64,000 bases of DNA from Maratus speciosus (taxonomy: Eukaryota > Arthropoda > Arachnida > Araneae > Salticidae). The translations under genes and the position numbers were made by a program. The notes under the pieces were generated by a model. It saw only the letters and a program-made list of their open reading frames with translations. It was not told the origin of the DNA and made no database searches. Shown piece by piece: positions 23,901 to 34,131 of this stretch (positions within the stretch are counted from its first letter, which is position 1; the number at the start of each line of letters is the position of its first letter). The stretch spans positions 324,713,283-324,777,282 of the forward strand of contig OZ010791.1 of the NCBI GenBank assembly GCA_963932465.1, written 5' to 3'.

Positions 23901-24720
23901 GTGTGTCCCAACGAAATAAAGCCACCGTAATTCTGTGCCGTAACTGGACACGAAACAAACAAATAAGAACGAAACAAATATATCAAGGAAGCCTATATAC
24001 AAATACATATTTGCCAGGAGTAACTCACTCCCTGCCCCACTTAGGCAGGAGAAAATGACGAATGTGTAAAAAAAGAGGGGGGGGGGAAGTGTCCCGCCGA
24101 AATAAAGCCACTGACAATATTGGTATTTATTGGAAACTGCAGACATTAGGGTTGCTGCAATTCAATGTGTTTATGACGTCAGGACGTTGTTAAATACTTG
24201 TTCTGTGCCAGTCGAACTTTGTGCAGACTTTAGAAGGTTGCATTTTCTATTTCTCCTGCAGTATTGCAATGGGAAAGAAAACCCAGCTATGAAAGTTCGA
24301 GAACGGACAAAAAGCAGATTTTAAGAAACAAGGTCTTTCACGTAGACCAATATCTAAGTAAATCAAACGATCTAAAACTGTAATAGACATTTTTTTAAAA
24401 TATGGGCAATGCGCACGGGTGTAAAAAAAGGATGCGTACATGTAGATAAAATGACTTTCAGGCAGAAAAATGAATTTTGCGTCGTCTTTCACGAGATGGT
24501 ATTTCCCTAAAACAGTTGGCCAACGAGGATAACATCCCTGTGACAAAATAAACCCAGTCAAGAATGGAAAAACGTAAGAGATTTTGCGATATGAAAAAAG
24601 GAAACAGCCGTTAATGTTGAAAGCTACCCACATACAAAGGAGAGTCGATTAGGCTAAATATCATCAAACCTGGAAGTTATACCATACTACAGAGCCTGAC
24701 GATACTCACCTCGAGGAATT
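23901..24720 (+). pseudogene. Tc1-like element remnant (5' half)
   Basis: Two same-direction copies of GTGTCCCRMCGAAATAAAGC (about 23901 and 24089) lie 187 bases apart, like outer and inner transposase sites. About 24300-24660 then has the degenerate N-terminal part of a Tc1-like transposase: KKQGLSRRPISK, a helix-turn-helix segment, near 24320, and RDGISLKQLANEDNIPVTK near 24490, followed by stops. No catalytic core or right end was found before 24900. This is a truncated, inactive relic; frames change at least twice. Confidence 0.6.
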
Positions 24721-24929
24721 TACTTAGATAAATTAGACAAGCAAACAAACATTAGCACGGTAATAATGTTATGCTGTACCAATTTTTATTCATAATACAG
24801 GATATCTACAAATTAGCTGGGCGATTTCGTAAGTTAAGGACTACCGAAATATTAAATGAAATTAACTAAATGAAAGTCAGACTAATAGTAATATTGCCGA
24901 AATTTATTCATAGACGGCTTTAGATGTCA

Positions 24930-25190
24930 TAAGTGACGCTATCGCTTAGCGAGCGGAGATGCTATTCAATTTCCACCACATCACCGCTTGATTTCAGTGT
25001 TCGGCGTTTTGTAAAGGAACAAGTGCACAAGGCACCACTTCTTGCATTCATTCCTGAACTAAAATCAAGAATCTGCACTGCAATTAATTCGATCGACGGA
25101 AACATGCTGACAAATCTGTGGCAAGAAATGATTTACCGATGAGACATTTGTAGAGTCACGAAAGGAAGTCACATCGAACATTTTTGATAA
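24930..25190 (+). pseudogene. Mariner-like transposase C-terminal fragment
   Basis: SPLDFSVRRFVKEQVHKAP followed by LKSRICTAINSIDGNML and NLWQEMIYR matches the extreme C-terminal region of mariner-like transposases, beginning at the third catalytic Asp motif (here PLDF). Everything upstream of that motif is missing. A stop at 25140 ends the frame; the next codons still resemble the family tail. Confidence 0.65.
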
Positions 25191-25499
25191 TGGTAAACAT
25201 AAACTATTTTTCTATCTTACAACTATATGTACTTTAATTTTTTTCCCTGTCAATTCCATTCCATAAAACATTCTTTTTGCCTAACTGATTTGTAGACAAA
25301 CTGTATTTTCCACCAATGGTATCATATTGACCATGTGCAGCCATTTTCTGGTAAAGTCAATTTACTACAATTGTATCAATATCTTGTAATAACCAAAATG
25401 TAATTTTTATAATTCTCAGTTCTTTTACACTCAACATGACTTCTTGCTTTTAATGAGAAAATTTATTAGACATAATCTTTTCTAAATGTAGAATTATAA

Positions 25500-25531
<32 letters not shown>

Positions 25532-25981
25532 CCAAAATCGAAAGATCTTATGCATTGCAAATGCAACATACCGCTTTTCTACTCCAGATAGCCTATATTA
25601 TAGAGCAAAAACATATCCGTAGGAATGCTGACGTAATATTAACAATGGCAACAACCTGATACATAAAGTTTTATCTTACTTTATTTTTTTTTATAGCTTC
25701 CAAACACTGTGCACCTTAAATTTTTGTACCATCGAATAGAACTATAAATATGCTTTTAAATGGAATTTGTATTAAAAATGTATCGAATTTTTTTTGAACT
25801 AATTTATAAAATTTTTTTAAACGTACTTAAAATAAGTCAGTCTCTAACGAGTGTAGCGCTATAGCTCAAGACTAACCCAGTTTCTGTTGAAATAATATTA
25901 CTATTTCAGTGTTCCTTTCCGTCTACTATACCATAAAGAAATTTAAACTTTATCAATAAGTAAATAAAAATATATATATAT
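25191..25981. other. AT-rich sequence with a Helitron-like repeat fragment
   Basis: There is a poly-T run at about 25507-25530. 25700-25800 (GTACCATCGAATAGAA and CTTTTAAATGGAATTTGT) resembles 15930-16010 and 48345-48430, so a dispersed, probably Helitron-derived repeat crosses here. No gene seen. Confidence 0.5.
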
Positions 25982-27690
25982 TGGTGGTCAAAATTGCGGA
26001 CACTTTTGGAAATTTATATGTTTTTTTAAATTTGTATGCTTAAAGAAAATGTTACATTTCACAAAATGCTAACTGTTATTTATAATTTTTAAGGGAATTT
26101 AATACTGCTTTCAATACAAGAAAAAATTCAAATATTTGCAATACAAAAATGTTGTACTTACTTTAATCTGAAAAACAAACACAGTGATGAAGTGGATTGT
26201 AATTTCAAACTTTTCCTGGCTAATGACTGCATTTGTTCTGGGAACCAATCAAATGTTAGTAACTGCCAGCTAAAGCTGACATCATGCTTAATGTTGGAAC
26301 AAGTCATTACTGTACTTATTCCTGTAGAAGGAAGACTGTTTTTTATGTAATCAAATTACAAATAGGGATTTTTGTTAAACTTTTTAATATTTTAGTAAGA
26401 ATTTTTGTAAATATTTTTAGTATTTAGTTAAGAAGCCATAACAACAAATAAAAGAGTAGACTGGACTCCTGGGATGAGAACTAAGGTTAATGTGTTCAAG
26501 AATGGGGTTTTTCCTATGCTGAAATAACAAGACAGCTGGTTGGTTCAGTGACTACATCTGGAGTCCAAAAGTTTTGTTTACGATATAAGGAGACAAATTC
26601 AATAAAATACAAAGCAGGAAAAGCCCCAAAAAGGTGCACTACATCTGTTGATGACAGAAGAATAAAAAATATTATGTCTCCAAGTTAGAAGGATGTAATC
26701 AGCGGTGATCAGAAATGTACTGAATGATGATGAATTTTCTGTCACTTCGAGAACAATCAGAAGAAGATTATTATATTTTGAATTAAAAGGTAGAATTCCA
26801 CGAAAAAAATCCTGGTCTCAATTTACAGCAGCGCAAAAAAGACTACAGTGGCCAAAGGAACACATTTCGCACAGATGATCAATGGTTACAAGATATGCAG
26901 TGATGAAACTTAGATATTGTTATTCGGTAGTGATGGGCGAAAATATGTAAGACGTAGATTAGGAGAAGAGCTACATCCTGACAGGTTCAGGCAACTGAGA
27001 AGAAACCAGTTAGTGTTATGATTTAGTCGTGCATATCAGTAGACGGTATTGGTCGCTTTCGTGTAATTGATGGGAAACTGAATACAAGAAAATACATTGA
27101 CACTATTGTAGACAAAAACCTATACCTTCCATTAAGGATCTCTTTCCCAACAATGCTTCATTTATTTTCAGCAGGACTCTTCTCCTTGCCACACAGGAAA
27201 AATATGGAAAGAGTGGTTTATAAAGACTATTGAACTTTTGTCATTGTCAGGAAACAATACTAACCTCAATCCTATTGAGAGCTTGCGGCAGCGTTTGAAA
27301 ACTTTTGTACAAATGAGGCACCCATCAAATAAAAGCTAATTAACTGTGGCTATAATTGTTTTCTGGCATTATGCAATAACGAAAGAATAGCTTAAAACTC
27401 TCGCAGTCCAACGAAGCACAGATGTGAAGCTGTAATAAAAAATAATGGCTCCCCTAATAAGCACCGATAACTCACAGCAATCATCAGTATCTAATGTATC
27501 TCGATAATTATTGGCGCGTATTTTATTTTTTTATTTTTGTATTGCAAATGTTTGAAATTTGTTTTGGGTATTAAAATCAGTATTAAATTATCTTTAAAAT
27601 GATACATAATAATTTTCATTTTGTGAAACGTAATACTTTTTATAAGCATACAAAGTTAGAAAACGTTAAGTGCATTAACACTGAAAACGT
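25982..27690 (+). mobile_element. Tc1-like transposon with ~160-bp TIRs
   Basis: The left end has TTGGTGGTCAAAATTGCGGA and then a long stretch (TTTGTATGCTTAAAG, CATTTCACAAAATG, ATTTGCAATACAAAAAT) that reappears inverted at about 27530-27665 on the right. The right tip is eroded. The interior carries a transposase pseudogene. Confidence 0.75.
26445..27440 (+). pseudogene. Tc1-like transposase pseudogene
   Basis: N-terminal DNA-binding sequence starts about 26465 with TPGMRTKVNVFKNGVF-like residues, then VTTSGVQKLCLRYKETNS. SRTIRRRLLYFELKGRIP and AQKRLQWPKEHISHR follow, leading toward the catalytic core. The core is recognisable in FIFQQDSSPCHTG (second Asp, codon near 27174) and NLNPIESL (Glu). 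The first Asp block near 26910 is in another frame. There are many stops and frameshifts, so this is an old relic. Codon placement of the start is uncertain. Confidence 0.7.
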
Positions 27691-28092
27691 AATGTAGGCA
27701 ATACATCAAGATATCTGTGGCGATTTATTCCACTACTAACCACTGGAGTTTATAATTCGCCTAACTCCATTTGATATATTTCGCATTTTTTCTCAAAAAA
27801 TATTTTGCAAGAATTCTAAGATTACAAAAGATAAAGTTTACACTTAAAATATTTTCGTATTAACATACGCACTCTATATGAGCATCTATAATTGCAACTA
27901 ATCGAAAAGGGATTCAATGCTAAAAACTATTCAAGTTTATAATTAAAGATGATTTTCTCCTACGTTCTATATACTATATATTAAACTAAAATATAGTTCA
28001 GTCAGGAAACTCCTATTATCGTTGAAAATTCCATTTCTTTCAATAAACTTAAATATAATCAAATTATTTTCTACAGCCTGTAAATGATATAT
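27691..28092. other. AT-rich spacer, no gene seen
   Basis: No feature could be supported here. Confidence 0.5.
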
Positions 28093-29209
28093 GGGGCATT
28101 CTCACAATCTTTTGTCCCTGAATAATAATTTTTATTTTAATACACTTTTTGTGTGTTTTTTATTTCATATACTGGGGAACATCCCATTGCATGATTGCAC
28201 AACAATATTAACGAGATAAAAAAGTTTTGGACGATGTTGGGGGTCCAAACACCTGGAAAACTCCTACATCGTCCCGTGTCCCTGATGCTGATTTTTAAGT
28301 TTGGAGCTTTCTGGATAAAATTGTTTTAATAAAAATAATTCGATATAATTTTTTATTAAACTTGAGCTCTTGTTTTAGATAAATATGTCGCTAAAAATTA
28401 ACCTGCATACATTTTTAGGGTTGTTATTATTTTTTAAACTCTATCCCTGGGTTTTAGATTCCTTACCATCCCTCTTTTAAAATTATACAGAACATCATTT
28501 CAGATGCAGACACAGAATTTTTTCAAGTTTTTCCTCACGCAGAAGTATGCTAGAGAAATAATGTCTACAATTCTTTGACAGGAAATTTACTGTAGAATTT
28601 AAATTAGTATTTAAATATCAATTTCAAGCATCGCGGCTTTATTGGTAGTCTCACAGTCCCCAAGGTTTATTCCTGCACTTTTCGAGGTAAATTAAAAAAA
28701 AAAAAAATCCAATTTTAACAACTATTTCTAAAAATCTATGAACATTGTGGCTATCACTGAGTCTTAACACGATTTTCCTTAAAATAGGTGGTAATTTTCC
28801 TTACCGTCCCTTTTTTTACCATTTCGTCCTTTTTTCCAATACCATCCCCCTTTTTTACCTTACTGTCCCTTCTTTAACACATCTTTAAGACAATGTTATA
28901 CAAAAATTTTGTATTAAAAGTACTACATTGTTATTATTTCTTATTTGAATGTCCTGTGGGTACTATGCAAATTCATTATAAGTAAAAATTTAGAAGAAAA
29001 TAAAAAGTTATAGTGGTAAAATGGTAAGGAAAATTAAACTGGCAAGTTTAACTTAAACCTCAGTTAAATAAAAAACAAATTGCTGCTGATCATTTTTTCT
29101 TTATTTTGAATCATTAAGGCATTCGTCTATCAGATTAAATTGTTATTTTAGCAAGTTTAATTTTTTCAGATTTTTTTTCTTAAAAGTCAAAAGATTGTGA
29201 GAATACCCC
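28093..29209 (-). mobile_element. Non-autonomous DNA transposon, copy B
   Basis: This is the inverted copy of 4093-5184. Its ends are complementary: left GGGGCATTCTCACAATCTTT, right AAAGATTGTGAGAATACCCC, a 20-base terminal inverted repeat with one mismatch. It sits between AT tracts, so TA-type target duplication fits. There is no coding frame; the interior has pyrimidine-rich GTCCCT...ACC blocks around 28800-28880. Confidence 0.8.
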
Positions 29210-29310
29210 ATATATATATATATATTCTGGGGATTTGGGCGCTTGTAAACAGCTGACTCTTAACCTTTTAATGACCCACCACAACGTTACACTTGGGCGG
29301 GGGGAGGTAT

Positions 29311-29500
29311 TGTGGAAGATTTTTGGAGGTAAATGGGGATGCAAACCCACTTACTCCAAGGGTGATTAGACAAGCCTAAATCCAATCACCTTTTGAGTAT
29401 AAATACTCATTACCTGAAGGCTCATAGTATGTTATAGTCATAATTAATAAAACTTAAAGTGATTTTTTGGTCCTATCCAAAACCCCTGATAATAATAACA
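29311..29500 (+). mobile_element. Possible short solo LTR
   Basis: The stretch begins TGTGGAAGATT and ends AATAATAACA. In between are a TATAAATA box (about 29398) and AATAAA (about 29447), in the order expected for an LTR. No 5-bp target duplication was found, so this is only a candidate. Confidence 0.3.
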
Positions 29501-30012
29501 TATTATCGAAAATGAAGACGGGAAGACTTCTTCAACCACCTTATTGCGTTGTGGATATTTAGTAAATAATTTTAACCTATAGACCCATGCGCATGCATTA
29601 TTATGCAAAATGGACAGCCCAAAAAGTAATTTTGTACCATAAGAATAAATATATAGTTACATATAAAATTCCCAATCATTTAAATGCAGCGTAATCTGAA
29701 ACATAAATATAAACATTAGATAAATAACTCTGGCTCATGATGAAAAGGAAAAACTAATAATTAACATATAAAAAACATTTATTAACTCCCACATATTTAC
29801 AATTACACATTAAAACAATTTAATTCTCTTGCCCCTTCAAGAATTAAGGGATACTTTTAATACAATTAATTCCCTTGAATTTAATGAATCTTAACCTAAT
29901 CATAATTGACAGTTTTTGGTTTACTATTCCAATCGGGCACGGAGTACCCTTATTGTATTTTTGTAAATATATATCAATTAACAAAAATGGAACAAAATTG
30001 AGAAAATTGCTA
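29501..30012. other. AT-rich spacer, no gene seen
   Basis: No feature supported. Short frames overlapping 29844-30102 have no recognisable similarity and run partly into the next palindrome. Confidence 0.5.
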
Positions 30013-30357
30013 CACTGTAAAAAAAAACCACTGCAAATTTTCCAGCACAACTCGATCACAGTTGAATGTAGTGTCTCTTTCTTTGTGTTCCTGACTATTT
30101 AAACATGAAAAATACAGTAGTTGCGTAAAATTAACAGCACAATGTACTGGCAATTTTGGACGCATTTGGACCACAGCACAAACTACTGGCGTCCAAATTG
30201 CCAGTACGTTGTGCTGTTAATTTTACGCAACTACTGTATTTTCCATGTTTAAATAGTCAGGAACACAAAGAAAGATTCAGTACATTCAACTGTGATCGAG
30301 GTTGTGCGCGAGATGAACAGTACTTTGTACTGTAAAAATGTCGTTTTTTTTACAGTG
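30013..30357. mobile_element. Palindromic MITE with TA target duplication
   Basis: The 345-base sequence folds on itself nearly end to end. CACTGTAAAAAAAA starts the left arm and TTTTTTTACAGTG ends the right. The inner arms share AATACAGTAGTTGCGTAAAA and its complement, and AACAGCACAA blocks. The loop lies around 30165-30190. TA flanks both ends (30011-30012, 30358-30359). The tips resemble those of the long-TIR element at 14724-23064. Confidence 0.8.
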
Positions 30358-30359
30358 TA

Positions 30360-30820
30360 CCTGGAAACATCTAATGGATTGCTGATATCTAGACTGGGTT
30401 GGGTCCAGGGGATCTCTTGACAATATCGATTTTATCACTAAAGTCCATTACATACCTCACTAACAATATTATTATAAATACTGCGAACTATTTTCTATTA
30501 ATTTAAATTAAACCTCTCAAGATTTTTGCAGTCGTTTTCTTTTAATCATGACTCGGGTACACCAGTGCGACGAAACACCCGTTGCTGTCTTTGTGGCTTG
30601 AATGTACACATAACTTCAGAGTCTACTCCGACCCTTCATAAGATTCAGAGGAGTAGAGCGGGACTCATCTCTACAGAACTGTCTCTCTCTTCTCAAGAAC
30701 TCCACTAAAACTGTGTCTATATCCATCTATTAGTCCTCTGTATATTTTTTCTCTTCTCCTGGTTAATGGGGACCAAGCTTTGGTCCCCTGCTCAAAACTA
30801 GCCACTCCAGAACGCTCTTC
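30360..30820. other. Spacer, no gene seen
   Basis: It is slightly less AT-rich than its surroundings, with a CT-rich stretch near 30685-30770. Frames of about 60 codons here show no family resemblance. Confidence 0.5.
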
Positions 30821-30830
30821 TACACTATGA

Positions 30831-30850
30831 CGCAAAAGTTTAGACAATGA
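30831..30850 (+). promoter_or_regulatory. Left outer transposase-site repeat
   Basis: CGCAAAAGTTTAGACAATGA is the outer copy; the inner copy CGCAAAAGTTTAGACACTAT begins near 31002, shortly upstream of the transposase gene. Inverted counterparts lie at about 32150-32169 and 32321-32340. That such repeats bind transposase is known for Tc3 and Sleeping Beauty; here it is inferred from position. Confidence 0.75.
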
Positions 30851-31108
30851 CGTCATTCAGCTTTAAAATGTAGAATTATGACGTCAGAATTACAAAAACC
30901 TGTAAATATATTCAAAAACTGATTTAAAATCCTATGTACAAAAGACAGTCGTTTTATTTGCTATAATACTAATTTTTTTCATAAAAATTCAAATGTGCTT
31001 GTCGCAAAAGTTTAGACACTATTCTAAATTTCTTTGAATATTCGCTGGCATATGCAAATTTAGAATCGATGGTGTCACAAATTTGGAGTACTTAAGTTCT
31101 GCAAACGA

Positions 31109-32122
31109 TTGCGCTTCATGGTCGACATGCCGAGAGCTAAAGAAATTCAAGTGAATGAGGTTTCAAGGATTTGGCAGTTGAAAGGTGAAGGGAAGAGCGT
31201 TTCTGAAATTTCTGCTATTATTAATAGGTCAAAAAAATCTATTTATCGAGTTTTATCGAGTGGTTCCGAATATAAAGCAAAATGTCGGTCTGGGAGGCCA
31301 CGTGTGACAAATGTACGAGAGGATCGCCTGATACAAAGACTAGCGAGTACTCAACAAATGAGCGTACGTGGAGTTCAAAGCTCATCGGGACTCTCTGTAT
31401 CAAAGGATACGATTCGTAGACGAATTTTGGAAAAAGGAACAATCTTTTATAGCAAAATGCAGAAGAAACCAGCTCTGAAACCACATCATAAGTTACAAAG
31501 ACTTATGTGGGCTCGAAAGCATATGTCATATGGAGAGAAATGGCAGTCAGTCATATTTAGCGATGAAAAAAAGTGGAATCTGGATGGTCCAGATGGTTGT
31601 TTATCGTATTGGCATGACTTGCGGAAGGAACCTCGAAGTTTTTTTAGTCACAGACAAGGAGGGGGCTCGGTGATGGTTTGGGCAGCCTTTTGCTATAATG
31701 GACAAGTATCTCTGACCTTCACCAGTGGTCGTCAAACTTCACAGCATTATACACAGACATTCGAAGAAAACCTACTGCCATTTGCTGAGCTTCTAGGGCG
31801 TCCTCAGTGGGAATTTCAGCAAGACAATGCTTCAATTCACACTGCAAAACATTCAAAATCTCGGTTTAATTCCCATAATATAAGAGTTCTCGACTGGCCA
31901 GCATGTAGCCCAGATCTTAACCCTATAGAAAACCTTTGGAGCATCATGTGTCGCAAAGTTTATAGCAACGCTAGACAATACTCTTCTGAAAAGGAACTTA
32001 AGACATCTATTGAGAATGCATGGTACGATATCGATCCACAAACTATGCAAGATTTAGTTTCTTCCATGCAATCTCGTGTATATGACGTAATACATAAGCA
32101 TGGATGCGCAACCAGGTTTTAA
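31109..32122 (+). CDS. Tc3-like DD34E transposase
   Basis: This transposase of the Tc1/mariner superfamily binds the element ends, cuts them out and inserts them at TA sites in the nucleus. The 337-residue frame has no lesion and is near the usual 330-350. Residues about 15-55 form the first helix-turn-helix (WQLKGEGKSVSEISAIINRS). SGRPRV (61-66) is an AT-hook-like GRPR linker, and about 70-110 the second DNA-binding part (SKDTIRRRIL). The catalytic triad is D152 (IFSDEKKW), D239 (FQQDNASIH) and E274 (DLNPIENLW), with exactly 34 residues between the last two. Possible starts are Met1, Met4 and Met7; Met7 (31127, MPRAKE) is the more typical start. No intron is needed. Confidence 0.93.
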   Translation: MRFMVDMPRAKEIQVNEVSRIWQLKGEGKSVSEISAIINRSKKSIYRVLSSGSEYKAKCRSGRPRVTNVREDRLIQRLASTQQMSVRGVQSSSGLSVSKDTIRRRILEKGTIFYSKMQKKPALKPHHKLQRLMWARKHMSYGEKWQSVIFSDEKKWNLDGPDGCLSYWHDLRKEPRSFFSHRQGGGSVMVWAAFCYNGQVSLTFTSGRQTSQHYTQTFEENLLPFAELLGRPQWEFQQDNASIHTAKHSKSRFNSHNIRVLDWPACSPDLNPIENLWSIMCRKVYSNARQYSSEKELKTSIENAWYDIDPQTMQDLVSSMQSRVYDVIHKHGCATRF

Positions 32123-32352
32123 AAATTGTTTATTTCGATTTTATTTAATTTGTGTCTAAACTTTTGAGACAGCAGTTTATTTTTGTTACCATTTAATTTA
32201 TTGCAATATGCACAATTCCACTTTCCTTTGTTATAAATATTGTTTATATGTACAGCACATTAATTTCAAGCAGTGATTTGAAAATTGAATAAATATTTTT
32301 CAAAGTATGTAAGAATTTCTTCATTGTCTAAACTTTTGCGTCATAGTGTATT

Positions 32353-32743
32353 AGTCCAAGAGCCGACAGCTCAAAAACCTATGTTATCAAGCACAAGAAA
32401 AAACCTTTATTTTATGGAAGAGTAGAAGTAGGGGAATCTAATGATCCATGTCTGCCGGAAGTGAATTGGTGCATGTGCCAAAAATGAATACCATTATTGG
32501 TTGACTCGTGGGTTTATCATTGTATTTGTCCTACAAACAAAGATATGAAAACATGGAGGACTTGGAGCAGGAAAACAAAATGATAAACCTAAGAGTCAAC
32601 CACTGGTGGTATTAATTTTTGTCTTATGCACCACTTCATTTCCGGCAGACATGGATCATTAAATTCCCCTACACTCTTCCATAAAATAAAGGTTTTTTCT
32701 TGTGCTTGATAACATAGGTTTTTGTGCTGCCGGCTCTTAAACT
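32353..32743. repeat. Palindromic foldback element
   Basis: The left arm (32353-about 32525) and right arm (about 32580-32743) are near-perfect reverse complements: AACCTATGTTATCAAGCACA on the left and TGTGCTTGATAACATAGGTT on the right. GATCCATGTCTGCCGG is also shared. The loop contains a smaller GTCCT...AGGAC hairpin. The left tip lies four bases from the Tc3-like element's right TA, so the Tc3-like element probably landed in or at the edge of this palindrome. Confidence 0.85.
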
Positions 32744-34093
32744 ATATCTATATGGCTTCTAATTCGAAGTTTTCTCTACCCGATGTCTTAAAAGCACCTC
32801 CTACAGTTTATCCTCTTTACATCCCCCTTTTTGGCCCCAAGGATCCAAATTGTGGGGACTTCAGTTATTGCGTCTATAAATTTGTTCATAAATCTCGACC
32901 GACATGACCTGTCCGTTCCAGTGTGAACCCCTCGACATTTGGTCTATGTCCTGGGCCATAAAAGTTACTGGGAAATAGGTATCAATCTCCCCTCTCTGGG
33001 CACCTAGAATCTCAGCTTATTTTTGTAAACAACGTTTCTCTTTAGATACAATGTAATTAATATAATGTACATATTGATTCACATTTTATATACACATTGA
33101 ATCACATTTATCTTAATAAAATAATAATAACAACAATATAAATTCCCATATTTCATACGACACTAATAATAATAATAATAATTTTTACATTATTTCTTTG
33201 TACAAATACCAATTAAAACGTTGCTGTGAATAATACTATATGTTTTGTATACTTATGCATATTAAGGTGTATTATGTACAGCAATATATATTATAAACAT
33301 GAAGTAATATGCATTTTTTTTTCATTTATCAATGCATACCACAACTAAAACTTTCAGCAATTATTGCTCATAGACACATTGGCGTTACAGTAATCGAAAA
33401 TTTTTGTTTATCCCTGTATATGAATGATAATTTATATGTACATCATATTCAACAATAAGGATTTTGTTGAATATCTCAGAGAAATATATTAATCCCAATA
33501 TGTTTGAAATAGCGTAACATCATTGACATGTATTACAAACGATATTTTGCATAGACCATAATGTAACGGTACAATTTTGAGTGTTCAGTGAGCAAACTAT
33601 AAATGCGACATACTTCATTTACAATACCGAGCAAGACATAGTACATCTCATTACCATATATCAATTAGAGAGCAAACCGACGGTATTAACCCGAGTTAAA
33701 GATCGAACAAACAGACAGGCGGACAGACACTTCCACTATGTTGGAATGTGTTAAAAATAATTAACAAAATTGGAGCATCCATTACAAAGCAACTCGTTGA
33801 CATTCTTTTTTATTAGATGTCAGTTAATAAAGAAGAACAAAATATGGAAAACTCCTTATGATCTAGTTATCTGTAGCGTCTATGTAGCCAAGCTGTTTCT
33901 AAAATTTAACGATAACTGACAGTCATTTTTATAGGAATTGTCTTATTGCAGTTGACTATTAAATTATGTAAAACTAAAAAGTTTGCGTTATAGCGGTAAC
34001 ACTGAAAACGATATGCTATATGCTACCGAAACCGCTATGCTAAAAATTTAAAATTATTGGTGTTTGTAACGTTGATATTTTTACGTTTATACC

Positions 34094-34131
<38 letters not shown>

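Larger units (their letters stand above)
30823..32348 (+). mobile_element. Tc3-like transposon, apparently intact
   Basis: The left end CACTATGACGCAAAAGTTTA is exactly complementary to the right end TAAACTTTTGCGTCATAGTG. TA target duplications lie at 30821-30822 and 32349-32350. Each end also has an inner copy of the core site (CGCAAAAGTTTAGACA at about 31002; TGTCTAAACTTTTG at about 32152), an inverted/direct repeat layout with spacing of about 170 bases. The single transposase frame is uninterrupted. Intact ends, matching target duplications and an intact gene suggest a recent insertion, possibly from an active family. Confidence 0.9.
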
